This document shows positions 1 to 8,792 of a stretch of 21,754 nt of DNA, in pieces. The notes beneath the pieces were generated by a model. It saw only the letters and a list, made by a program, of their open reading frames with translations, did no database searches and had not been told where the DNA came from. Source of the DNA: a virus; IMG/VR virus record IMGVR_UViG_3300017719_000256, positions 1 through 21,754 of that record; one strand, written 5' to 3'. The position numbers and the translations under genes are program-made. The first letter of the stretch is position 1, and the number at the start of each line of letters is the position of its first letter.

Positions 1-618
1 AACAACCAATTGGTTTACACCATTAACCTTGTTCACATTTATCCCAATAATTTGACCTGCAAATATAGGTGTCTGATATGGTGGTACTGCGTAGTACAGG
101 TAGTCTCCCACACTTACTATGCTGCCTATATTAATGGTTAGGGCAAAGTTAATCTCGTATGCTGCTGCGGCACCACCCACGCTTGTGCTACGTGATATAC
201 CATTTAATGACCGTAGCTCAAACTGAGACTCATCCGTGTTAGCTCCTGTTGGTCCATTGCTTCTAACAAAGGCAAACCACGCATACTCTTTCTTCTCAAA
301 CCATTGCTCGCTTATCTCACCTGTTGTCTGTATATCGCTTGTTAATACTGCGTCCCACGACTCGTCACTCTCTAAGTTTAATGTCTTAAATATCTTAGTC
401 TCTAATGGTGCCTCGTTAAATATACTTGTTATTGTAGATGGATATGTAGTACCATAGTAGGTATTATGAGTATTGTTGGTATTGTGCCTGTAAAGGTTAC
501 CACCGTTAAACGTATAGAAAAATTGATTCATTCCTATCATCCAATCAGGTTCATAGGAATAAAAAGATGGGAACCCTTGAGAGGTCTCGCTGTACGTTAA
601 TGTATAATTCTGACTCAT
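1..618 (-). CDS. Phage structural protein, C-terminus cut by window edge
   Basis: The first 206 codons of a gene that runs off the left edge, open throughout from the ATG at 618. The protein begins MSQNYTLTYSETSQGFPSFY and continues with SYEPDWMIGMNQFFYTFNGGNLYRHN (residues 21-46) and FKTLNLESDESWD. From memory this N-terminal pattern recurs in virion proteins of uncultured marine and crAss-like Bacteroidota phages, where it lies just after the large tail protein, as here. It is rich in aromatic residues, Asn, Thr and Ser, with no signal peptide or membrane segment, which fits a beta-rich tail component. It starts 35 nt after the stop of the upstream 309-residue gene. The exact tail role (fibre, cargo or muzzle-associated) cannot be told from this fragment. 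Confidence 0.8.
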   Translation of the reverse strand, partial: MSQNYTLTYSETSQGFPSFYSYEPDWMIGMNQFFYTFNGGNLYRHNTNNTHNTYYGTTYPSTITSIFNEAPLETKIFKTLNLESDESWDAVLTSDIQTTGEISEQWFEKKEYAWFAFVRSNGPTGANTDESQFELRSLNGISRSTSVGGAAAAYEINFALTINIGSIVSVGDYLYYAVPPYQTPIFAGQIIGINVNKVNGVNQLVV

Positions 619-653
619 AACTTATTTTTTTGTCTCTTCAAAGAGACTATTAT

Positions 654-1583
654 CTAACAAACACTTACTAATGTAATAACACCATTAGCATCCACAATTA
701 ATTTTTTTCTTACTCCACCAACCTCTACTACATATGTATCTGCAGGAGCTCTATTAATAGCATACTCATCAAGACATAAGAACTCGTGAAGCTGAGGGTC
801 TCCTGCAGTACCACCCCTATTAGGTACGTTAAAATATGTATCAGGCAGGTCTCCTAATAAACAGTCTACGGCACCCACTAATACTCTACCCGGCACACCT
901 GTAAGAACGGCAGGACAATTTATCTCAATATCCCATCCTGTAGCCGGGCAAGGTCCAAATATTTGAACAAGGCTGTTATCAGGTGTAGGACTTGTTTTTG
1001 GGAAATAAAGAGTACACCACTGAGGGTCTGTAGATGTTAATACAACATCAGCAGACGTTCCTGTAACCGTTCCACTTGTTCCAACAGTATCAAAATTTGA
1101 CCCATTGAAATTCTTTTCCACAACACTCGTGTATCCTCCACCATCTAATGTAGTACCAATACTACAATCTGATGCCGTAATACCTACATATGTAAAGTTT
1201 GTAGGCTGAGAAGAAGATAAATACCCCCACACAGTACTTGTTAGGTTGTTATAATATGTAGAGTTATATAAAGCTCTTATCCCATCAGGAATAGCACCCG
1301 CATTAAAGTATATAATAGCAGGACCAATATCACTACCTACATTGTAGTTTATATCATAAATAGCACTTACTCCTGTTACACTAATTGATGTGCCACAAGG
1401 TGAAGAGCAACTTGGACACGATACTGCTCCTAATAACAATACGCCTCCTGACTGCTGTCTAACCACAGTACTATCACTATAGTATCCATCAGGAGCAGCC
1501 GTAGTCAAGGTAGCATCTGTAAACACTGCTGTCGCTCCCGATAAGGTAGCTGCGTCTAAAAAATAATTTCCAAGTGTTGCCAT
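654..1583 (-). CDS. Beta-rich phage structural protein (309 aa), probable tail component
   Basis: No enzyme motif is visible. The N-terminal part carries FTDATLTTAAPDGYYSDSTVVRQQ split around residues 21-44, a D/T/A-rich then APDGYYSD pattern that I recall from virion proteins of marine flavobacterial phages. A cysteine cluster SCPSCSSPCG follows at about residues 55-64. The remainder is Gly/Thr/Ser/Val-rich and likely beta-sandwich. The C-terminus, about residues 285-309 (YVVEVGG...LIVDANGVITLVSVC), looks like a short beta hairpin module. It lies 23 nt downstream of the 1533-residue tail gene and 35 nt upstream of another structural gene, so it is probably part of the same late tail unit. 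The stop is TAG. A tail-tip or fibre role is inference from position. Confidence 0.75.
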   Translation of the reverse strand: MATLGNYFLDAATLSGATAVFTDATLTTAAPDGYYSDSTVVRQQSGGVLLLGAVSCPSCSSPCGTSISVTGVSAIYDINYNVGSDIGPAIIYFNAGAIPDGIRALYNSTYYNNLTSTVWGYLSSSQPTNFTYVGITASDCSIGTTLDGGGYTSVVEKNFNGSNFDTVGTSGTVTGTSADVVLTSTDPQWCTLYFPKTSPTPDNSLVQIFGPCPATGWDIEINCPAVLTGVPGRVLVGAVDCLLGDLPDTYFNVPNRGGTAGDPQLHEFLCLDEYAINRAPADTYVVEVGGVRKKLIVDANGVITLVSVC

Positions 1584-1606
1584 ATATATAGGTTATAATT
1601 TAATTT

Positions 1607-4600
1607 TTAAAAAGGACACTCACAACATACATTGTATTCAGAAGTACCGTAGCATAGTTCTAACTCCGTTGGTCTTCTGTAGTTATATATTAAGTAAAGA
1701 TACTCATCCGTACTGCTCGGCATCGTAAACTCTGCGGTATAGGTGTTGCCACCGTTACTTGTAACAAGAGGAGTAGCATTTGTTGATGCGTTAAATAATG
1801 TCTGCATCTGTGCAGGTGTATTGACATACAACGTGTTACTTCTTAGGTACCTTAGCTCGTCAGTGCTTGGGTCAAATACATAATCATCAGTAGACCCTAT
1901 CTTATTGGTTACAATACTTACGGTTGCACCATTAGCAGGAATAAATCCTGAGCCCTGTGGTCCTACAATCTGCGTGTACTGAGAGATTAATGGATTTGCT
2001 GTACCTGACACTAACTCAACCTGCTCACTATGTATAGGTGATGTGTATAGACCATCCTCCCAACTGTATTCATTATGGATAAACAGTCCTGCATCATCAT
2101 CGATAGAGTAGCATACCTGAATGATTGTTATCTGCTGAGCGTCAGGACAGTTTACAGTAATCTCTAAATGCGTAGAACCTTGGGAGGTAATACTTAGATT
2201 TAAAGTATTTGCAGCAACACTATCCTTGTCTACAGTTAACGTACCTGATACAGATGTCACACCCGTGGTGTCTACAACACTATTGTACGTTGACTCAATT
2301 TCAAATGGACTCTGTCCGTCTCCTAATACATTGTATTCAATAGATACATCCCCAACCAAGAAGCCTACATCTACACAGAAGGTTGTAGCCTCGCTATCCG
2401 TTACAACTAACGAACGAGATATACCGCACTCAATACATTCTACCACAGATGGTAACAGCTCTGAGTTAGAGCTTAATACGTACTCATTCATATAAGGGTC
2501 AAACCCTCCAAGTTTTTGTGTATTGAAAGCCTCAAGGAATAAATCCCTAAACCATCCACGCATCCCTGACTCAGATATAACTGACAGAGACTCGCTTGTC
2601 CCTGCACCACGTAGCTGTATTACAGCACCACGCTTCGCATCGGTAAAGAACTTATTTGGTCCCCACTTACTGTAGCTCTCAGGATGAAAGCTTATACCAT
2701 ACTCCTCTACACGTGCAACCTGCTGACCTAATACCTCAGGTACGGATGCAACCTGACCCCCACCTGTTGAGTCGGTAAGAATATTCTTACCTTGTAGCAC
2801 GTATGACACCTTATCCTCTTGCAGTGTAAGTATATCTGTCTCTCTACCATCGATTAGGTATATAGGTCCGTAGGACTCTTCTAAGGGCTTAAAGTTTAAT
2901 AGCCCTAAGTTGAACTCGTTAAGTTTATTTACGTTGGACTCATCGTTAAATACACCACTATATGTGAGGTCTGCAAATCTTCTTACCTCTTGATAGTCTT
3001 GTGCTGCTGTAGATGTAACCCTGTTCCCTAACGACAAATCATTTTTACCTATAGCATCCAAAATCACATAGCTCTCAATCCCATTTCCAAAAGCATAGCA
3101 GTTAAAGAAATCTGTATTTACAATTGCTGATGCTCCTGCTATATTTTGATTTAAAATATTACCTATATGTGAACCAACGGGTAAGGTTGTACTTATAACT
3201 TCTGCAGCATCAGGGTCAAATGGTGGTGTTGATGGGCTTGTTACTATACTGCTACACACCCCAACAAATTTTAATTGACCGTCTCCAACAATAGTACCAT
3301 CATTAGGTACTATCACAGACTGAGGTAATCCGTTTATATCTATATAGTCAAACTGTATTGGGGTAGGTTCAGTTGCTGCAACCCTTAAAGTAAATTCACA
3401 TATACCACTTTCTGTTACAATAGGAAATGACTCAGAGGACTCATACCATACATCAGGAAGTGCATCCTGAGGCTCTGTCTCAAATGCAATAAAATTTGCA
3501 CCTCTAAACACAACTATCTGAACCTCTAACTTTGTCCATTTCTTTTTTGAACCACGTTGCCCTAAAGAGCTTTGCACTAAAAATCCTTTTTCACCACTTA
3601 AGTTGGTCTCTATAGTAGATGATATATTGCCTGCTTCACAAGACCCCAACCCACTTAAGTTAAATGCCGGTCCATCGCAGTTATCTGTAGTAGCCAACGC
3701 TTCTAATGCTATATCTATATTCTGCCCTACAAACCAAGACTCAAAGTCAAGGTAATCTGATGTGACAGTAAATGTATGGTCAACAAACCACTCCCTCCGG
3801 CTTGTGTTACCCTTACCTTTTCTAAGATTATTTATATATATCCTAACCCGTGTGCCTTCAGGAAGTTCATAGTCATTGTATGTTCCCGGAGTCGTTGGGT
3901 CTTCAATGTTTATTGGATAAAATACCGAATTGCAACCCGGACCAAATGTATCAATTACTCCAAAATCTATAATACTATCATCTACATTAGATACAGAAAA
4001 CTCATTTGCCTTTATCTTCATATACACTCCCTGTGGGACAGTGGTGTCGGGGATGGTAATAAAATTTTCTTGCTGTGCTTTTTTCTCTAATACCGTAGCA
4101 GACACGCATCTTTCTACTGCACCATTTGAGTCTACTTTTACTCTTAGTATGTCACCCTCGTCAATCTTTTGAGAGTTCTGTCCCTCAATTAAAAAGTAGC
4201 TATCTGACGTAGCAGGGTCTGTAAAAAAGAAACGTGAGTACACATTAAAGTAATCCTCCTTGTCTGCCTTGATACAAAACTTGTATCGTGTTGCCCACTC
4301 AGGTGCTTTCTGCGATGGTAAAATATTAATATTTATACTATTCGCTAATTCTGATTTTGAGCACGGTACATATACAGTATTATCTCTACTAACTAATGCC
4401 GTTGTACTTCTCCCATACTCATCCATATATATCATACCCACCTCATAGCTCCTATCGCTATGTAAACTCTCAGGTGCTGCTATTTTCTGATATGTTGCAT
4501 CAGCAGATAGTATCTCATAGTATTCAAATACATAGTTTGCAACGTCTAAAGGGTCATCAAACCTCATAGCCAATAACTGAAACCCTATGGTAGTAGATGT

Positions 4601-6208
4601 TGGAGATGAGAATATAGCTATGTCGCCTTGTACTGAAACCGGAGGTGTTATATTATTACCTATATTACTTACAGTTTTGATATATCCATCCAAATCCTGA
4701 GGTATAATACAGTTAAAGTCATCAGTAAAAGTTGTTCCATCACAAGATGAAGATACAGGCTCTACTCCATTAAGTGCCGTGTCTCCAATCCTATTCCTAA
4801 AGTCTGTACTATTTGCAAGTTCATCAACACTACTAAAATCCTGTGTTAGTACATACTGAAAGCTTATTATAGTATCTGCAGTAGTTGCTACGGGTGTAAC
4901 AGTTCCTGTAAAGCTGTGGTGTGTAAACTGTAGTGTAATGTCAATTGCTGAGCCTGCCACTAAATTAACCCCCGCAAAGTCAATGTCTACCCTGCAGTTG
5001 GGTACATCATAATCAGGAAATCCACTATCAACAAAATAGTTATCCTCTAACAGTGTCTCGATTAAATTTTCAGCACCTATATCTTCTGAAATTAAATTTG
5101 CAGTGTAAATTATTTGTGTAGGAAATCCATCTGCAGTTATTAAATCATACTGCTCTAAGTAGTTGCCATAAAACAACCTGTTACCCATAATAGTCTGTGC
5201 CTTTGCAAGACGAGGTACGTTGTCATATAGTCTTAATATCTCTGATGATGGCAGTACCGTATATATCTTACTATTACTAAACGTATAGTCATACGAGGTG
5301 TTATTTATAAGACCTAACTCTGCCTTATCCAACTTCTCAATTACACGTATAATGCCGTTGGTCATATCCTTCCATAGTAAGTCTATACCTACCACCAATG
5401 GACCACCCGACATATAATCTATTCGAACCTGCTGTGCCAAGTTTAGCATACCATCATTTAACCCTGTACCATAGTTATAGTCAAATGGGCTTGGTATAAA
5501 TGCAGGCTTAGAGAATTGTGATGTGGCTGAATACTCGCCATCAGCATACTCATACCTATACGCAAAGCATATGAACCTGTCCTCAATAAAGTTATTCTCA
5601 GTTGTTGTAATCTGTGGTGTTATAGTAGGCGATGTTAATGGTGGCTTCTTTATAACAAGCAGTGCCTCAGCCAAATTGACATCATCTACATTAGCAACAG
5701 GATTAGGATAGTCTCTGTCTACGTTAACAAACCTCGGAGGGTTTATGTCGTCAGTAAAGAATAATAACTTCTCGTCTACAAGGTTTACGCCTGTTATAAG
5801 ATACTGAGGGTTAAAGTTTAGTGTCGTGTTAACACCACCCCCATCGTCAATACTTATAACTATATAGGTTAATATATTTGTTTGTACATTAAGAGATACT
5901 ATAAGGTCTAACTTTCCTGTTGGACTTGGTGTAAAGTTTGAGTCGTGAATGAACCAATACAACGTCTCGTTACCCCCGTCCTCATACGCACCAATACACC
6001 TTGCATTGGCACTCAATGCATCTCCATTATACTGCAGCTCAGTTAGTTGTGTGTTGCCCTTACTGTTCTCCACAGAACCAATCTCAGAGTCTTCAGTAGA
6101 ACCTAAGCGTACATTTAAGGCATCAACATACTGACCATTGGGTAAAAGTCTCTCATCGATACTTTTATTCATTACCCCCTTTATAAAATTTCTTTGCGTG
6201 TTAGCCAT
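1607..6208 (-). CDS. Very large tail stabilization/muzzle-like structural protein (1533 aa)
   Basis: This is the largest gene in the window. The N-terminus reads MANTQRNFIKGVMNKSIDER, then LLPNGQYVDALNVRLGS and a segment with SKGNTQLTEL. I recognise this as the conserved start of the large protein that crAss-like phages encode after the ring proteins, called stabilization protein or muzzle in that literature. The middle is a long beta-rich region without catalytic motifs. The C-terminal domain, about residues 1250-1533, holds ECIECG, then IHNEYSWEDGLYTSPIHSEQ, a stretch with LYLIYNYRRPTELELCYG, and a cysteine-rich end CCECPF. The gene starts one base after the upstream stop (TAA-T-ATG), which supports the start and suggests coupled translation. 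The role, plugging or reinforcing the short tail, is inferred from family and position. Assignment to one named crAss001 protein is uncertain. Confidence 0.82.
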   Translation of the reverse strand: MANTQRNFIKGVMNKSIDERLLPNGQYVDALNVRLGSTEDSEIGSVENSKGNTQLTELQYNGDALSANARCIGAYEDGGNETLYWFIHDSNFTPSPTGKLDLIVSLNVQTNILTYIVISIDDGGGVNTTLNFNPQYLITGVNLVDEKLLFFTDDINPPRFVNVDRDYPNPVANVDDVNLAEALLVIKKPPLTSPTITPQITTTENNFIEDRFICFAYRYEYADGEYSATSQFSKPAFIPSPFDYNYGTGLNDGMLNLAQQVRIDYMSGGPLVVGIDLLWKDMTNGIIRVIEKLDKAELGLINNTSYDYTFSNSKIYTVLPSSEILRLYDNVPRLAKAQTIMGNRLFYGNYLEQYDLITADGFPTQIIYTANLISEDIGAENLIETLLEDNYFVDSGFPDYDVPNCRVDIDFAGVNLVAGSAIDITLQFTHHSFTGTVTPVATTADTIISFQYVLTQDFSSVDELANSTDFRNRIGDTALNGVEPVSSSCDGTTFTDDFNCIIPQDLDGYIKTVSNIGNNITPPVSVQGDIAIFSSPTSTTIGFQLLAMRFDDPLDVANYVFEYYEILSADATYQKIAAPESLHSDRSYEVGMIYMDEYGRSTTALVSRDNTVYVPCSKSELANSININILPSQKAPEWATRYKFCIKADKEDYFNVYSRFFFTDPATSDSYFLIEGQNSQKIDEGDILRVKVDSNGAVERCVSATVLEKKAQQENFITIPDTTVPQGVYMKIKANEFSVSNVDDSIIDFGVIDTFGPGCNSVFYPINIEDPTTPGTYNDYELPEGTRVRIYINNLRKGKGNTSRREWFVDHTFTVTSDYLDFESWFVGQNIDIALEALATTDNCDGPAFNLSGLGSCEAGNISSTIETNLSGEKGFLVQSSLGQRGSKKKWTKLEVQIVVFRGANFIAFETEPQDALPDVWYESSESFPIVTESGICEFTLRVAATEPTPIQFDYIDINGLPQSVIVPNDGTIVGDGQLKFVGVCSSIVTSPSTPPFDPDAAEVISTTLPVGSHIGNILNQNIAGASAIVNTDFFNCYAFGNGIESYVILDAIGKNDLSLGNRVTSTAAQDYQEVRRFADLTYSGVFNDESNVNKLNEFNLGLLNFKPLEESYGPIYLIDGRETDILTLQEDKVSYVLQGKNILTDSTGGGQVASVPEVLGQQVARVEEYGISFHPESYSKWGPNKFFTDAKRGAVIQLRGAGTSESLSVISESGMRGWFRDLFLEAFNTQKLGGFDPYMNEYVLSSNSELLPSVVECIECGISRSLVVTDSEATTFCVDVGFLVGDVSIEYNVLGDGQSPFEIESTYNSVVDTTGVTSVSGTLTVDKDSVAANTLNLSITSQGSTHLEITVNCPDAQQITIIQVCYSIDDDAGLFIHNEYSWEDGLYTSPIHSEQVELVSGTANPLISQYTQIVGPQGSGFIPANGATVSIVTNKIGSTDDYVFDPSTDELRYLRSNTLYVNTPAQMQTLFNASTNATPLVTSNGGNTYTAEFTMPSSTDEYLYLIYNYRRPTELELCYGTSEYNVCCECPF

Positions 6209-6209
6209 A

Positions 6210-7133
6210 TTATTTTAGCCATTTATTTTGTCCTCTAAGATTCATTAATAATCTACCGGGATGTATATTACTTATTCTAATCTTTGCATTTCTTAAAAGA
6301 GAACTCTTTCTTTTTCTTGCTCTTGCAATCACATACTCTTGTACGTTTAGCTTTGAGCTTAGTATAGCGTACTCAATGTAAGCGTATATATAATCTTCAA
6401 ACATCTTGTTCACACTAACCTCTGTATTGTCACCGTTCTCCATTCCATCGGATACGTACTCAAGCACAATACTCTCGTTAGCCATATCAGAACTAAAGTT
6501 TATAACGCCACCCTTCTTGTTTATACTGAACGTAGGATTTGCGTTAGCAGTCTCTGTATTTAAACCAAACCGAGCTCCTATCGCATAATCAAAATACCAC
6601 ATCCCATCACAACAGTAACCTTCGTATCCGTTAAATGGACTGTTAGCATTCAAGTATATAGACTTCTTGCCGCCTGTAATCCTATCCATATCTAAGTTAG
6701 AATGCTCAGGGCTTAAGGCGTTACCGTTCTCATCAAATAGAATCCTACAGTTATTGTCTTGTAGATACGCATCACTCCAATTAGTCTGAATGTTTTCAGT
6801 TAAAGGATATAACAATCCATTCTTATACATAGACACCCTTACCCAATTCACATAGTCAGGAGGTAATACGTATCGTAAGGTATTGCATACCGTTAGCTGT
6901 AATATTTTTATTTCTTTAAACGCATCATAGTTAAGCTCTTGTATACCACGCTTAGCGTGAAACAAAACCTTAAACCTCTCCTCATTATTTATCAATGAGT
7001 GATTACCTGCGTACATCAACATAAAGTTGTTTACTATATCATACAACGAGACATACTGATAAGAGCCCCAATTTGCATCTTCAGGAGTGTTACCATTATT
7101 TTCGTAATATTCATACTGTGAGATATAAGCCAT
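6210..7133 (-). CDS. crAss-like connector/ring (tail-adaptor) protein candidate (307 aa)
   Basis: The protein shows YVSLYDIVNNFMLMYAG (residues 27-43), FHAKRGIQELNYDAFKE (about residues 53-69) and LPPDYVNWVRVSMYKNG (about 91-107). I recall these patterns as a well conserved family in marine and crAss-like podoviruses, next to the large stabilization protein. The C-terminal half is helical and basic (ARARKRKSSLL). There is no membrane segment. It lies 6 nt after the 320-residue gene and one base before the 1533-residue gene. A head-tail connector or tail-ring role, like the P22 gp4/gp10-type adaptors, is an inference from order and family. I cannot say which ring of the crAss tail it forms. 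Confidence 0.75.
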   Translation of the reverse strand: MAYISQYEYYENNGNTPEDANWGSYQYVSLYDIVNNFMLMYAGNHSLINNEERFKVLFHAKRGIQELNYDAFKEIKILQLTVCNTLRYVLPPDYVNWVRVSMYKNGLLYPLTENIQTNWSDAYLQDNNCRILFDENGNALSPEHSNLDMDRITGGKKSIYLNANSPFNGYEGYCCDGMWYFDYAIGARFGLNTETANANPTFSINKKGGVINFSSDMANESIVLEYVSDGMENGDNTEVSVNKMFEDYIYAYIEYAILSSKLNVQEYVIARARKRKSSLLRNAKIRISNIHPGRLLMNLRGQNKWLK

Positions 7134-7139
7134 AGTTTA

Positions 7140-8102
7140 TTATTTTTCGTCTTGGTCTTCTTTTTGTTCTAATCCTTGTCCAAACTGAACTGCTGCCACC
7201 TCTCTGATTGACATCCCTGCGTACTGTAGTATCTTTAATACTAACGTAGGCTCGTCAGATATACTCAACTCAAAGTCTTGAAAGTCAGATTGTGATTGGT
7301 CAAATGAAGGCTCTCCTCCAATTAACTCAACGTATGTCCACTTAGGGTCGTTAGGGTACCTAATGTATTGACATTGAACCGCACCTATAGTATTTATACT
7401 TGGTGGGAACAATGAAAGGTTAGGCTCCTGTTGTGTGTATGCAGGGAACATTGTTGACGGTGCAGTTAGTAAGGAGTTGTTCAACATAGTTATCTTGCTA
7501 TGCGTAACCTTCTCTGCTTCGTTTACTACACTATCATCGTACACCACATACCCCTCAGGGAAGTTTTGAAATATATCTGCAGGATTGCCATTACCATCCG
7601 TTAATACAAGGGTATCTGTCCCTGTTAACGACTGAACAAATGCTGTCTGATTCGTTGTGGTATTACCTACAATATCACCTACATTAACACCTGCTGATAC
7701 AAAGTTAATTGTGTTGTCTACTAAGTCACCTACCTGTACTGATGTATTGCTTCCACTTGCTAATAGTCGTGTGTATACTAATACCTTGTTTAATAGATAG
7801 TAGTCATCGTTTGTTGTCGTTTGACTTGGTGTAAAAAATTTATTAGATATGTTGTGTAATAAAAAATTGTCTACTGAGAATATATTTATTACCTCCTCAT
7901 ATCCTTTTGTTATATCTGCATAGCCTGTCCCTGAGGCTCTTGCATTCTCTTTGTTTATCTGATAGTTATACTGATAAAAATAATCTTCAAAAATATCTAA
8001 CTGTGCCTGCTTAGCGAATAGGTTAAAGTCAGATGGAGAAATGTATCCGTAATTATTTTTATTTAGTATAGACAATACTGTGTTCCTAACCGAGTTTATC
8101 AT
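7140..8102 (-). CDS. crAss-like connector/ring protein candidate with beta-module insert (320 aa)
   Basis: The N-terminal helical domain begins MINSVRNTVLSILNKNNYGY and continues with PSDFNLFAKQAQLDIFED (residues 23-40). This is a conserved opening I associate with crAss-like head-tail connector proteins. Residues about 124-190 form a beta-rich module (VGDLVDNTINF, VGDIVGNTTT, LVLTDG, DIF, EGYVVYDD) that recurs in the 167-residue protein at 20718-21221. The C-terminus is acidic and glutamine-rich (GQGLEQKEDQDEK). Its start lies only 17 nt downstream of a TATCTTTG promoter element, so it opens a transcript that continues through the tail genes to its left. Function is inferred from family resemblance and position after the capsid genes. 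Confidence 0.75.
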   Translation of the reverse strand: MINSVRNTVLSILNKNNYGYISPSDFNLFAKQAQLDIFEDYFYQYNYQINKENARASGTGYADITKGYEEVINIFSVDNFLLHNISNKFFTPSQTTTNDDYYLLNKVLVYTRLLASGSNTSVQVGDLVDNTINFVSAGVNVGDIVGNTTTNQTAFVQSLTGTDTLVLTDGNGNPADIFQNFPEGYVVYDDSVVNEAEKVTHSKITMLNNSLLTAPSTMFPAYTQQEPNLSLFPPSINTIGAVQCQYIRYPNDPKWTYVELIGGEPSFDQSQSDFQDFELSISDEPTLVLKILQYAGMSIREVAAVQFGQGLEQKEDQDEK

Positions 8103-8119
8103 CTGTAAATACTTTCATA

Positions 8120-8127
8120 CAAAGATA
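8120..8127 (-). promoter_or_regulatory. Bacteroidota-type -7 promoter element TATCTTTG
   Basis: On the minus strand TATCTTTG matches the Bacteroidota -7 consensus TAnnTTTG exactly. It lies 17 nt before the ATG of the 320-residue connector gene and three bases (GTG) after the T-tract of a terminator. No clear -33 TTTG is seen at the usual spacing, where the terminator hairpin arm sits instead. It would drive the connector and tail genes with a leader of roughly 10 nt. An identical copy lies at 8732-8739. Confidence 0.65.
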
Positions 8128-8130
8128 CAC

Positions 8131-8161
8131 AAAAAAAAAGACCCCTTCATTTGAAGAGGTC
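8131..8161 (-). terminator. Intrinsic terminator after the 171-aa gene
   Basis: The minus-strand transcript would read GACCTCTTC-AAAT-GAAGGGGTC, a nine-pair stem with one G-U pair and a 4-nt loop, followed directly by nine T residues (8139-8131). It lies 24 nt past the stop of the 171-residue gene and directly abuts the promoter at 8120-8127. Confidence 0.85.
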
Positions 8162-8185
8162 TCATTGATATTGATTAAATATAAC

Positions 8186-8701
8186 CTATGGAGTTATGTC
8201 CACTATAGTTACATTTGCAGGGTTAGGGGCAGGCGTCTGAAATGGGTCTATTGCAGGTACAGGAAAACAGTCAGCATTATTTAGAATGGCATTATCCCCA
8301 ATTGCAACTGTAATAGAATTTTCAAGCCCTCCTGTATAGTAAATAATATTTACAGGATTAGCAGCAGCAGGACTAACAGTTATTTGATACTCACAGCTCG
8401 GGTCTCCCGGACCTGCGTCTCCACCACCTTCTTCAGCACTAACAGAGTCGATAGTAGTACCGAAAGGTATGCTAACAACAGATACCGCCTGTGTCCAAGG
8501 AGATTGAAATGCCTCTACCTGTGCACTATTAATGCTGTCAATAAGAGATTGAGACATATTTGTGCCCGCAAAAAAAACAGTAATTGTCCCGTTGGTAATA
8601 GCTAAAGCCTCAGGGCTACTAATATTCATAAAGCACCCGTCAACAATAGGGAATAATACCGTGCCGTTATTTGTAGTTTCGAATGATAAAAATTTACTCA
8701 T
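8186..8701 (-). CDS. Conserved phage protein (171 aa), candidate virion or head-decoration protein
   Basis: I do not recognise a named family. The N-terminal half (MSKFLSFETTNNGTVLFPIV, then ITVFFAGTNMSQSLIDSINS and AQVEAFQSPWTQAVSVVSIP) resembles small marine-phage virion proteins that carry a helix followed by a W-T-x-A/V-V strand. An acidic, glycine-rich linker EEGGGDAGPGDPSCEY follows at about residues 90-105. The second half is Pro/Asn/Ala-rich and ends ANVTIVDITP. There is no membrane segment or catalytic motif. The gene has its own promoter (8732-8739), with an intrinsic terminator before that and another after the gene, so it is a separately controlled single-gene transcript between the capsid and connector genes. 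That suggests a need for different, perhaps high, copy number, as for a decoration or fibre protein. This last point is inference. Confidence 0.65.
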   Translation of the reverse strand: MSKFLSFETTNNGTVLFPIVDGCFMNISSPEALAITNGTITVFFAGTNMSQSLIDSINSAQVEAFQSPWTQAVSVVSIPFGTTIDSVSAEEGGGDAGPGDPSCEYQITVSPAAANPVNIIYYTGGLENSITVAIGDNAILNNADCFPVPAIDPFQTPAPNPANVTIVDITP

Positions 8702-8731
8702 AATAAAAAAAGTTTAAGTATTAATAAAAGA

Positions 8732-8739
8732 CAAAGATA
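8732..8739 (-). promoter_or_regulatory. Bacteroidota-type -7 promoter element TATCTTTG
   Basis: TATCTTTG on the minus strand, 30 nt before the ATG of the 171-residue gene and three bases (GTG) after the T-tract of the preceding terminator. It matches TAnnTTTG. The 20-nt string TTTTTTTTGTGTATCTTTGT is identical here and at 8119-8138. No -33 element was found at normal spacing. Confidence 0.65.
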
Positions 8740-8742
8740 CAC

Positions 8743-8770
8743 AAAAAAAAGAGGGGTCGTTAAACCCCTC
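8743..8770 (-). terminator. Intrinsic terminator after the 245-aa gene
   Basis: On the minus strand GAGGGGT-TTAACG-ACCCCTC forms a seven-pair, GC-rich stem with a 6-nt loop, followed directly by eight T residues (8750-8743). It lies 22 nt past the stop of the 245-residue gene and is joined to the promoter of the next gene. Confidence 0.87.
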
Positions 8771-8792
8771 CTCATCCATTATAACCTTATGT

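Noticed and set aside
632-647. Hairpin GTCTCTTTGAAGAGAC between the 309-residue gene and the left-edge gene
   Set aside because: In the minus-strand transcript it is followed by A residues rather than T residues, and on the plus strand no T-tract follows, so it is not an intrinsic terminator. The stem is short and may be chance.
654-656. Genome-wide reassignment of TAG as a sense codon
   Set aside because: TAG, TGA and TAA all end genes here. Reading through the TAG at 654-656 adds only a short tail before TGA, and read-through at 21224 would run into the next gene in another frame. Local read-through at 17177 is kept as a separate question.
3776-4172. Plus-strand open frames within the large tail gene
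   Set aside because: They lie antisense inside a long coding gene, have no leader or promoter, and their translations look like random composition. The same holds for the other plus-strand frames in the window.
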